Shown piece by piece: positions 49,312-56,745 of a stretch of DNA of 64,000 nt (its first letter is position 1; the number at the start of each line of letters is the position of its first letter). The translations under genes and the position numbers were made by a program. The notes under the pieces were generated by a model, which saw only the letters and a list, made by a program, of their open reading frames with translations, was not told where the DNA came from and did no database searches. The stretch comes from an uncultured Christensenellaceae bacterium (GTDB lineage Bacteria; Bacillota; Clostridia; Christensenellales; Pumilibacteraceae), in contig CAJULQ010000001.1 of NCBI GenBank assembly GCA_910587595.1, positions 434,001-498,000 of the forward strand. The letters are read 5' to 3'.

Positions 49312-51171
49312 TTATGCGTCCGGCTTGGAAAACCGCACGATGAGCACCGAAATATCCGCGCTGGTCACGCCGCTGATACGCGACGCTTGCCCTACCGAAA
49401 GCGGCCGCACGCGGTTGAGCCGCTCGCGTGCCTCGGTGCGCAACCCGCCCACCGTCAAATAGTCTACGTCGGCGGGCAACGGCATGTTTTCCAGCCGCAT
49501 CTGCTCGCGCACGGCGCGGTTCTCGCGCTCGATATATCCCTCGTATCGCACCGCCGTTACAGCCTCGAACACCGCCGTATCCGATAATTTGTGCGCACGC
49601 AAGCGTTTGGCCGCCTCTTCCCACGAAAGGCCGCGGCGCACCGCGTCGCACAGCTTCATGCCCTTTTCGAGCACGTCCTCGCCCACAGAAACGGGCGCGG
49701 CAAGGCTCTCGGCGCGCAGTAGTTCTTTAGCGGCCGCCGCTTGCTTTTTGAGGCGGAGATAGGCCGCTTTGCGCTTGCCCGTAAGCAGTCCCGTTTGGAT
49801 GCCGAGATCGCTCAAACGCAAGTCGGCGTTGTCTTGCCTAAGCACCAAACGGTGTTCGCTGCGGGCTGACAACATGCGGTACGGCTCCTCGGTGCCCTTG
49901 GTGACCAGATCGTCGCACATCACGCCGATATAACTTTCTTTGCGAGAAAACACCACGCCCGACTTGCCTTGCAAAAAGCGGGCGGCGTTGATACCCGCCA
50001 CCAAGCCTTGCGCGGCCGCCTCTTCGTAGCCGCTCGTGCCGTTTAATTGCCCCGCAAAAAACAGCCCTTCCACCCGCTTGTGCGCCAAAGTGGGATACAG
50101 CTCGGCGGGATCTATGCAATCGTATTCTATGGCGTAGGCGTCGCGCATGATCTCCACCCGCTCGAACCCGCGAATGGAGCGATACAGCGGCAACTGCACC
50201 GATACGGGCAACGACGTGCTTATGCCTTGCACATACATCTCTTTGGTGCCCTCTCCCTCCGGTTCGAGGAAAAATTGGTGGCGTTCTTTATCGGCGAATC
50301 GCACGATCTTGTCCTCTATGCTGGGGCAATACCGCGCGCCCGTGCCGTGGATAAGGCCGCCGTATTTGGGGCTCAAATGCAAGTTTTCGCGAATGATGGC
50401 ATGCGTTTTCTCGTTGGTATACCCCAAATAACACACCCGCGCCTTTTTGTTCACCTTTTTGCTTGTGAGCGAAAACGAATAGGGCGTGTCCTCTCCCTCT
50501 TGCACTTCGAGCGCCGAAAGATCCACCGTGTCGCCGTTGATGCGCGCGGGCGTGCCCGTCTTAAACCGCCTGAGCGCTATGCCGCAATCGTTTGCAAGCG
50601 ACTGCGACAGATAGTGCGCGCGGCAAAAACACACGGGGCCTTTGTGCTCGATCACATTGCCCACGATGATGTCGCTTTTGAGATATACGCCGCACGCAAG
50701 CACCACCGCGCGCGCGCGGATAACCTCTCCGTACACCGTTTCTATGCCGCACGCCTTGCCGTTTTCCACCAAAACGCGTTTTACTTCGCCTTGGCGCAAC
50801 GTGAGGTTTTCGGTGTTTTCCAACACGTTTTTCATATAACGGTGGTAGGCGTACTTGTCCACTTGGGCACGCAACGAATGCACCGCCGGCCCTTTGCTTT
50901 TGTTGAGCATGCGCATTTGCACGCAACATGCGTCGGCCGCCAACCCCATCTCGCCGCCCAGCGCGTCGATCTCGCGCACCAAATGCCCTTTGGCCGAACC
51001 GCCGATACTCGGATTGCATGCCAAATAGCCGATGTTATCCAACGTGATGGAAAGCACCGTAACGTTTGCGCCCATACGCGCCAACGCGAGGCCCGCTTCG
51101 ATACCCGCGTGCCCCGCGCCCACCACCACCGCATCGGCGGCGGTATTTGCCGATAGTAAGCTATTTTCCAT
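49312..51171 (-). CDS. mnmG: tRNA uridine-5-carboxymethylaminomethyl modification enzyme
   Basis: A 619-residue FAD protein that, with MnmE, modifies the wobble uridine of several tRNAs. The FAD-binding G-A-G-H-A-G is at residues 18-23, P-S-I-G-G-S-A-K-G near 58, and the G-I-D-type family block G-T-S-G-Y-E-E-A-A-A-Q-G near 380. The C-terminal helical domain ends with Q-A-S-R-I-S-G-V. I start at ATG 51171; a TTG 36 bases upstream is less likely. No ribosome binding site is clear. It lies 42 bases downstream of the potD stop. Confidence 0.95.
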   Translation of the reverse strand: MENSLLSANTAADAVVVGAGHAGIEAGLALARMGANVTVLSITLDNIGYLACNPSIGGSAKGHLVREIDALGGEMGLAADACCVQMRMLNKSKGPAVHSLRAQVDKYAYHRYMKNVLENTENLTLRQGEVKRVLVENGKACGIETVYGEVIRARAVVLACGVYLKSDIIVGNVIEHKGPVCFCRAHYLSQSLANDCGIALRRFKTGTPARINGDTVDLSALEVQEGEDTPYSFSLTSKKVNKKARVCYLGYTNEKTHAIIRENLHLSPKYGGLIHGTGARYCPSIEDKIVRFADKERHQFFLEPEGEGTKEMYVQGISTSLPVSVQLPLYRSIRGFERVEIMRDAYAIEYDCIDPAELYPTLAHKRVEGLFFAGQLNGTSGYEEAAAQGLVAGINAARFLQGKSGVVFSRKESYIGVMCDDLVTKGTEEPYRMLSARSEHRLVLRQDNADLRLSDLGIQTGLLTGKRKAAYLRLKKQAAAAKELLRAESLAAPVSVGEDVLEKGMKLCDAVRRGLSWEEAAKRLRAHKLSDTAVFEAVTAVRYEGYIERENRAVREQMRLENMPLPADVDYLTVGGLRTEARERLNRVRPLSVGQASRISGVTSADISVLIVRFSKPDA

Positions 51172-51213
51172 ATAAACGTATGTTTGTTGTTTATCGACCA
51201 CGCGCAATGCGCT

Positions 51214-52434
51214 TTACTGCATGATGTCCGCCATGGCGCGCACCACTTTGCCGTCGGCCGCGCCGTAATCGCGCATTTGGCCGCAACGCTTCAAAACATC
51301 GGCCGACGGGAACATCAACATGTTTATATACATGTCTTTCCACGCCGCGCTCGTGCCTTTGAACACGCTGTCCTCGCTTTCGAGATCCATTGCCTCGTAT
51401 TCCGCTTTGAGTTCGCCGTACGCCGCCGCCACGGGGCTGACCGCGCCGCAATAGATACTGTTGGCGATGGCCGTTGCTTTTTGGCATAAGAACTGCAAGA
51501 AATAGTTGGCCGCTTTTTCGTTTTTGGCATACTTGGAGATCACAAAGCTGTCGAGATACACGTTGCCGCCCTCTTCGGGGATAACGTACCACAGATCTTT
51601 ATTGCCCTTGGAAAGGTTGCCGCTGTCGTCCTCGTAATCGCTCATCACGTAGCCCGCGTCGCACGACCAATACAGTCCCATATCCAATTCGCCTTTGGCC
51701 ATGGAGAACTTGCCGTCCTCGTCGTCCCAATGCTTGTCTTTTCCCTTCCACGCGCTCAGCACGTTTTTGACTTCGGCCACGCTGTCGTCGGTCACGGTGT
51801 CGAACACTTCTTGCACTTTTGCTTTTTTCTCGGCAAGCGGCGTGTTGCGCAATTGCTCGCCGTGCAAGTATAAGCCGGCGGCATGGTAGGTATCGCGCGG
51901 CGACTTTTTCAGCGAAAGTTTGCGGTCGCGATTGCTCGCAAACAGTTCTTCCCAACTCGTGATGTGTTTGCCCAACGTTTTGTAATTATACAAAATGCCG
52001 AACGTGCCGTACATATAAGGCACCGAGTATTCGAGCGTGGGATCGAACACGCGCGTGGCCTCCAAATATTCGGGCACGATCAAGCCCTCGGCGGCAATAT
52101 CCACAAGCGACTTGTCCACCTTTTTGCACAACCCCTCTTTGATCATTTTTTCGATCATGTAGTCGGACGGGCAAATGAGGTCGTAGTCCGCTTTATCCAT
52201 GGAAACGATATTGTACATGCTTTCGTTGGACTGAAAGTCGTTCATGGAAACTTTCACCTTTTCGCCCGTCTGCTCTTTATACCAGCTTTCGAACTCGGCA
52301 AAGATCTCTTCGTCCATATATTCGCCTTGGCTGTAAAGCTTGAGCTGCTCGCTCCGCTTGGTGCAACCCGTCATGGTAGCCATGCCGCCCATGCTCACGG
52401 TTGCGGCCAACAACACACACAACAATTTTTTCAT
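51214..52434 (-). CDS. potD: Spermidine/putrescine-binding lipoprotein
   Basis: A 406-residue extracellular solute-binding protein. A lipoprotein signal ends at C24 (M-T-G-C-T). The mature protein has the PotD/PotF pattern: L-Y-S-Q-G-E-Y-M at its start, Y-D-L-I-C-P-S-D-Y-M-I near residue 88, and W-Y-V-I-P-E-E-G-G-N near 295. It captures polyamines for the PotABC transporter encoded upstream. ATG 52434 has AGGAG about 9 bases upstream; a GTG two codons earlier is too close. Confidence 0.93.
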   Translation of the reverse strand: MKKLLCVLLAATVSMGGMATMTGCTKRSEQLKLYSQGEYMDEEIFAEFESWYKEQTGEKVKVSMNDFQSNESMYNIVSMDKADYDLICPSDYMIEKMIKEGLCKKVDKSLVDIAAEGLIVPEYLEATRVFDPTLEYSVPYMYGTFGILYNYKTLGKHITSWEELFASNRDRKLSLKKSPRDTYHAAGLYLHGEQLRNTPLAEKKAKVQEVFDTVTDDSVAEVKNVLSAWKGKDKHWDDEDGKFSMAKGELDMGLYWSCDAGYVMSDYEDDSGNLSKGNKDLWYVIPEEGGNVYLDSFVISKYAKNEKAANYFLQFLCQKATAIANSIYCGAVSPVAAAYGELKAEYEAMDLESEDSVFKGTSAAWKDMYINMLMFPSADVLKRCGQMRDYGAADGKVVRAMADIMQ

Positions 52435-52464
52435 TTTCACAAACTCCTATTCAAAAATATCTCT

Positions 52465-53274
52465 TTATTTTGCCGCGCGGCGACGTTTGGCTTTGTCGGC
52501 CACGTTCACCGCGATAAGCACCGCAAGCACTGCCACGAATATCACCGTGCTGAGCGCGCGCACGGCGGGATCGATCCCGCGCCGTATGCTGTCGTACACA
52601 TAGGTGGAAATGGTGTTCACCTCGCCGCGGTTTAGGTTGGTCACCACAAAATCGTCTAAGCTGAGCGTGAACGCCAACGCAAACCCCGACACCATGCCTT
52701 TAATGAGCTGGGGAAAAATCACGGTAAACAGCGTGCGCGTTTGCCCCGCCCCGAGATCCATGCCCGCCTCGAACAGATTGGGGTTGAGTTGCCCCAACCG
52801 CGGACTCACCGACAAGATCACATAGGGCGTGGTCATCACGGTGTGACACAATATGAGCCACCCCAATCCCTTTTGCACGGGCAAGTGCACGTTGTTGCAA
52901 AATATGGCCAACAAAAAGAACCCCACTGCCGTAACGATCTCGGCGTTGTACACCGTAAGCTGCGAAACAACGTTTACGGCCTGTTTGCCGCGCTTTAGAT
53001 AAAATATGCCTACCGCGCTCACCGTGCCCAAGAGCGTGGCCAAAAAGGCCGAAACCACGCCGATCAACAACGTGTTGCCCGCCGCCGTCATGAGGCGTTC
53101 GTTTTCAAACAAACGCGCATACAGCGCAAAGCCTATCTCGCCGCTCGCGCCCACCGTTTTGCTGTCTACGAACGAATACGCCACCACCGTAAGTATGGGC
53201 AAATACATGAGCACCAACGCCAAAACGAGCACCACCCAACCGATCACGGTGAAAATACGTTTTTTGTTTTTCAT
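52465..53274 (-). CDS. potC: Spermidine/putrescine ABC transporter permease PotC
   Basis: A 269-residue inner-membrane permease with six helices and the binding-protein-dependent transport motif near residues 170-190 (E-A-G-M-D-L-G-A-G-Q...F-P-Q-L). Y-L-P-I-L-T-V-V-A-Y-S-F near residue 25 is typical of PotC. Its ATG overlaps the potB stop (ATGA). A longer frame into potB is a reading artefact. Confidence 0.93.
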   Translation of the reverse strand: MKNKKRIFTVIGWVVLVLALVLMYLPILTVVAYSFVDSKTVGASGEIGFALYARLFENERLMTAAGNTLLIGVVSAFLATLLGTVSAVGIFYLKRGKQAVNVVSQLTVYNAEIVTAVGFFLLAIFCNNVHLPVQKGLGWLILCHTVMTTPYVILSVSPRLGQLNPNLFEAGMDLGAGQTRTLFTVIFPQLIKGMVSGFALAFTLSLDDFVVTNLNRGEVNTISTYVYDSIRRGIDPAVRALSTVIFVAVLAVLIAVNVADKAKRRRAAK

Positions 53275-54089
53275 ACCGCCGATCCTCCCCGCGTGAGCGC
53301 GCTGGCATTGGCTTTGGCATTGCGAGAGCTTGCCACCAAATTGCCCACCACCATCACCGCGATCACCAATACAAGCAGCACGAACGCCAACGCCGAACCC
53401 ACACCCCATTGGTTTTGCGAAATTAGATAGTCTATCTTGCCGCCGATCACCGCCGTGTTGGAATCGCCCATCATGTCGGTGATGGCATACGCCGAAAAGC
53501 AAGGCATAAACACCATCATCACGCCGCTTATGATACCCGGCACCGACATGGGTAGCGTGGTGCGCAAAAAGGTGCCCACGGCGTTGGCGCCCAAATCGCC
53601 CGCCGCCTCGGCATAGCTCGTATCGAGATTGACGAGCGCGGTGTAAATGGGCAACAGCATAAAGGGCAGAAAGTCGTATACAAGGCCGATAACGGCCGCA
53701 CCGTAGCTCTTTTCTATACCCAGCATAGAAAGCAAAGACTGCAACGCAAAGATACGCAAAATAAAATTCATCCACATGGGCACCACGAACAACAACGCCA
53801 AAATGGCTATTTTGTTAAACGGCGCGGCCGCCAAAATATAGGCCAGCGGATAGGCGATGAGCAAGCATATGCCCGTGGCGAGCAACGCCGTGCCCACCGT
53901 TTTCAACAGCGCCATATAGTTGGACGAGTTGGTGAACACCTCGGCAAAATTGCCAAACGTAAAACCGCCGTTTTCGCCGCGAAACGCGTAAATGAGCAAC
54001 AAGATCAACGGAAACACCACAAAGATCACGCAGATCACGGCATACGGCAACGCGAAAATGCCTTTGGCGGGCGCCTTTCTTTTAAGCAT
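53271..54089 (-). CDS. potB: Spermidine/putrescine ABC transporter permease PotB
   Basis: A 272-residue permease with six helices. The coupling motif that contacts PotA is E-A-A-G-D-L-G-A-N-A near residue 155. The first helix has P-L-I-L-L-L-I-Y-A-F, typical of PotB. It overlaps potA by 8 bases and potC by 4, so the operon is translationally coupled. Confidence 0.93.
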   Translation of the reverse strand: MLKRKAPAKGIFALPYAVICVIFVVFPLILLLIYAFRGENGGFTFGNFAEVFTNSSNYMALLKTVGTALLATGICLLIAYPLAYILAAAPFNKIAILALLFVVPMWMNFILRIFALQSLLSMLGIEKSYGAAVIGLVYDFLPFMLLPIYTALVNLDTSYAEAAGDLGANAVGTFLRTTLPMSVPGIISGVMMVFMPCFSAYAITDMMGDSNTAVIGGKIDYLISQNQWGVGSALAFVLLVLVIAVMVVGNLVASSRNAKANASALTRGGSAV

Positions 54090-55620
54090 CGCTCTTCTCC
54101 TCCCCGTCTGCCGCGGCGTTTTCCTCTTTTTCCTCGTCCGCCTCCACGTATTTTTCCACGCGGATATCTTGGGGCTTGATCACAATGCCCACGCGGTCGT
54201 CCATGTCCCACTCGTACACGGTGTCTACGTAAATATCGTCGTCGTCGTCGGTATACACTTGCACTTGGTAATACGTGCCTTTATAAACGCTCGGCCCTAT
54301 GTTGCCGCCGATCACGCCGTCGCGTTCGTCGTCGGTCAGCTCGATCTTATCGAAAGCCACCGAAAGTTTTACCCGCTCGCCCTTTTCCAAGTGTTCGGGA
54401 TTTTCGAACGCGAAACTGCCGCCGTGAAAGTCCACCGTGTTCTCGCCGTCCACCGTTGTGACCGTTTCGTTTACGGTGCGCATTTTTTTCATGATGTGTA
54501 TGCCGTCCGGCTTGATACGCAATTCCACGCTGCTGCCCACCGCAAAACTGTCGGTGTTTTGCACGGTAAACTCGTAATCGCCCGCGGCAATGTTCATTTC
54601 GTAGTACGTGCCCTTAAACACAACGCCCAGCACGGTGCCCTTTAACTGCCCCTTGCCGCTCCCCGCTCGGAACACGCCGATGTCTTCGGGGCGCACCACG
54701 ATATCCACCCGCTCGTTTTTGCCGAACCCTTTGTCTTCGCAAGCAAAGTCGGCGCCGCAAAAACGCACTTTGTAGTCCTCTTTCATTTCGCCCGACAAAA
54801 TATTGCTTTCGCCGATAAAGTTGGCCACAAACGCGTTGGCCGGCTCGTCGTATACCTTTTTGGGCGTGCCCACTTGCTGGATCACGCCGTCGGACACCAC
54901 CACCACTTTGTCGGACATGGTGAGCGCCTCTTCTTGGTCGTGCGTCACGTAGATAAACGTGATGCCAAGTTCGTCGTGCATCTTTTTGAGTTCGAACTGC
55001 ATTTCTTTACGCATTTTAAGATCGAGCGCGCCCAGCGGTTCGTCTAACAACAACACTTTGGGTTCCAAAACGAGCGCGCGGGCAATGGCCACGCGTTGTT
55101 GCTGTCCGCCCGACAAAGACGTTGTGTCGCGGTGGCCGTAGCCTTCCAAGCCCACCAACTTCAACACGCGGTTCACCTTTTCGGAAATTTCCTCTTTGGT
55201 GAACTTGCGCCGCACGATAACGGGCGCGCCCGTTTGATCGAGCACGGGTTCGCCCGTTTTTTTGTTGCGTTTTATATCTTCTATACGCTTTAACTTTAAC
55301 CCGAACGCAATGTTCTTAAACACGTTAAGGTGCGGAAACAGCGCGTATTTTTGAAATACCGTGTTGATGGGGCGTTTGTGCGGCGGCAGATCGGTTATGT
55401 CCTTGCCGTCTAAAAATATCTGCCCGCTCGTGGGCGTGGTAAAACCGGCAATCATACGCAAAAGCGTGGTCTTGCCGCAACCGCTCGGCCCGAGCAATGT
55501 GACGAAATCGCCGCGCTTGACAGACAGCGTGATATTGTCCACCACCGTCACGTCGTCGAAAACCTTGGTAACGTTCCGCACTTCGATGATCTTATCGAAT
55601 TTCGTGCTTACTTCTTCCAC
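54082..55620 (-). CDS. potA: Spermidine/putrescine ABC transporter ATPase, extended
   Basis: A 512-residue ATPase, longer than the usual 350-380. Walker A is G-P-S-G-C-G-K-T-T near residue 42, the signature L-S-G-G-Q-Q-Q-R is near 160, and Walker B L-L-L-D-E-P-L-G-A-L-D near 180. A charged insertion lies at about 112-140 between Walker A and the signature. The C-terminal part (about 295-495) seems to hold two regulatory TOBE-like segments, G-T-V-L-G-V-V-F-K-G-T-Y-Y and S-V-Y-K-G-T-Y-Y, followed by a very acidic tail. GTG start with AAGGAG at good spacing. Confidence 0.92.
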   Translation of the reverse strand: MEEVSTKFDKIIEVRNVTKVFDDVTVVDNITLSVKRGDFVTLLGPSGCGKTTLLRMIAGFTTPTSGQIFLDGKDITDLPPHKRPINTVFQKYALFPHLNVFKNIAFGLKLKRIEDIKRNKKTGEPVLDQTGAPVIVRRKFTKEEISEKVNRVLKLVGLEGYGHRDTTSLSGGQQQRVAIARALVLEPKVLLLDEPLGALDLKMRKEMQFELKKMHDELGITFIYVTHDQEEALTMSDKVVVVSDGVIQQVGTPKKVYDEPANAFVANFIGESNILSGEMKEDYKVRFCGADFACEDKGFGKNERVDIVVRPEDIGVFRAGSGKGQLKGTVLGVVFKGTYYEMNIAAGDYEFTVQNTDSFAVGSSVELRIKPDGIHIMKKMRTVNETVTTVDGENTVDFHGGSFAFENPEHLEKGERVKLSVAFDKIELTDDERDGVIGGNIGPSVYKGTYYQVQVYTDDDDDIYVDTVYEWDMDDRVGIVIKPQDIRVEKYVEADEEKEENAAADGEEKSDA

Positions 55621-55659
55621 CGCAACCGTTCTCCTTCTTTCCGTTATGCCTTGCGTCCC

Positions 55660-56190
55660 TTAAAAATTGGGCGGGCAACTCACCCACAATATTTTTGCGT
55701 CGCCTTTGCCTACGTTCTCTATGCGATGCGATTTGCCGCTGCGAAAATAGAACGAATCGCCCGCGCGCACCGTATGTTCGTTTTTGCCCAGCTTTAAGCG
55801 CACTTCTCCGTCGAGCACAAACCCGAATTCTTCGCCCTCGTGCGGCAAGTCCATACCGCTCGACGCCCGCGGCGACAGCGTCATCAAAATGGGTTCCATG
55901 GCGTTTTTGAGCGACGACGGCACCAACCATCGAATAAGACAGCCGTCGCTCTCTTTCACGAACGTGTCCTCTTCGGTAAACACCACCGATTCTTGCTCGT
56001 CGGCGAAAAAGTCGGTCAAACTGCACCCCAAACAATCCAAAATATCTTTGAGCGTGGCAATGCTGGGGCTGTTGCCGTCGTTTTCCAACTGCGATATATA
56101 CCCTTTTGTAAGGTCGCAACGGTCGGCCAACTCCTCTTGCGTGAGTTGGTTTTTGAGCCGCAATTCGCGTATTTTCACTCCGATCTCCAT
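55660..56190 (-). CDS. XRE-family regulator with cupin domain (PuuR-like)
   Basis: A 176-residue regulator. The HTH is at about 5-58 (I-R-E-L-R, L-T-Q-E-E-L-A, K-G-Y-I-S-Q-L-E-N-D), and a cupin sensor is at about 105-172 (H-E-G-E-E-F-G-F-V-L-D-G-E, G-D-S-F-Y-F). Such proteins with potABCD directly downstream (39 bases) are taken to sense polyamines. AAGGAG fixes ATG 56190. Three copies of a palindrome lie just upstream, which suggests that it controls itself and the operon. Confidence 0.92.
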   Translation of the reverse strand: MEIGVKIRELRLKNQLTQEELADRCDLTKGYISQLENDGNSPSIATLKDILDCLGCSLTDFFADEQESVVFTEEDTFVKESDGCLIRWLVPSSLKNAMEPILMTLSPRASSGMDLPHEGEEFGFVLDGEVRLKLGKNEHTVRAGDSFYFRSGKSHRIENVGKGDAKILWVSCPPNF

Positions 56191-56202
56191 AGCGCTCCTT
56201 TT

Positions 56203-56219
56203 GTTTAGCAAAAGTAAAC
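56203..56219. promoter_or_regulatory. Operator copy 1, GTTTA-N7-TAAAC
   Basis: GTTTA and TAAAC are separated by GCAAAAG, 13 bases before the ATG of the XRE-cupin gene, partly over the ribosome binding site region. Confidence 0.7.
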
Positions 56220-56233
56220 CTACCGTTTAGTGA

Positions 56234-56250
56234 GTTTACTTTTACTAAAC
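56234..56250. promoter_or_regulatory. Operator copy 2, GTTTA-N7-TAAAC
   Basis: GTTTA-CTTTTAC-TAAAC. Its centre is 31 bases from copy 1, about three helical turns. A further half site GTTTA lies at 56225-56229. Confidence 0.72.
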
Positions 56251-56255
56251 ATTTG

Positions 56256-56272
56256 GTTTATTTTAACTAAAC
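56256..56272. promoter_or_regulatory. Operator copy 3, GTTTA-N7-TAAAC
   Basis: GTTTA-TTTTAAC-TAAAC. Its centre is 22 bases from copy 2, about two helical turns. Confidence 0.7.
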
Positions 56273-56330
56273 CCAAAACAGTATACACTTTCCCCCGCCG
56301 TATGTCAAACGATTTAAGCAAAAAAACACA

Positions 56331-56360
56331 AAAAAAACCGCATTTTTCGTGCGGTTTTTC
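56331..56360 (-). terminator. Terminator of the YidC-fusion operon
   Basis: A 10-base stem (56333-56342 with 56350-56359) followed on the minus strand by seven T residues, just past the stop of the small membrane protein gene. Confidence 0.82.
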
Positions 56361-56381
56361 AGCCATAGACAGTGTTCGGTT

Positions 56382-56711
56382 TTATTGCTTTTCTTCGGGG
56401 GCTTGCGCGGGTTGCTCTTGTTGCGTTTCTTGCTCAATTTGTACGGCGGAGTCCTCTTGCGAAACGGTGGCCGCCGCCTCGGCCGCGGGGGCGTTTTCGG
56501 CCAAAACGTCTTCCGATACCGTCAGTTCGTCTTCCACTTCTTTGCCGGCGTTGGGGTCGATGTGCAACGCTTTGCCCACGCCCTTTTTGAACTTACGCCA
56601 CAGCACGATAAACGTGGCGCCCACCGCCACCACGATAGCGGTGATAGACGACAGCAAGATAGAGGTTGCCGCGGGGTCGATATACGATTGCAATATGGTG
56701 TTCATGATCAT
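56382..56711 (-). CDS. Small single-pass membrane protein with acidic tail
   Basis: A 109-residue protein with one transmembrane helix (about 15-38), a short basic stretch (R-K-F-K-K-G) and a hydrophilic tail of about 60 residues rich in Glu, Ala and Gln, probably disordered. The positive residues after the helix suggest that the tail is cytoplasmic. It follows the YidC-fusion gene by 34 bases and is the last gene of that operon, so it may be a partner of the fusion protein. I do not recognise a family. GGAGCG lies 8 bases before the ATG. Confidence 0.75.
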   Translation of the reverse strand: MIMNTILQSYIDPAATSILLSSITAIVVAVGATFIVLWRKFKKGVGKALHIDPNAGKEVEDELTVSEDVLAENAPAAEAAATVSQEDSAVQIEQETQQEQPAQAPEEKQ

Positions 56712-56745
56712 TTTTTTACACGCTCCTGTTTTTTCTTACGATTTT

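Noticed and set aside
52465..53775. A 436-codon frame extending potC into potB
   Set aside because: The extra part is potB read out of frame; the ATGA overlap marks the true potC start.
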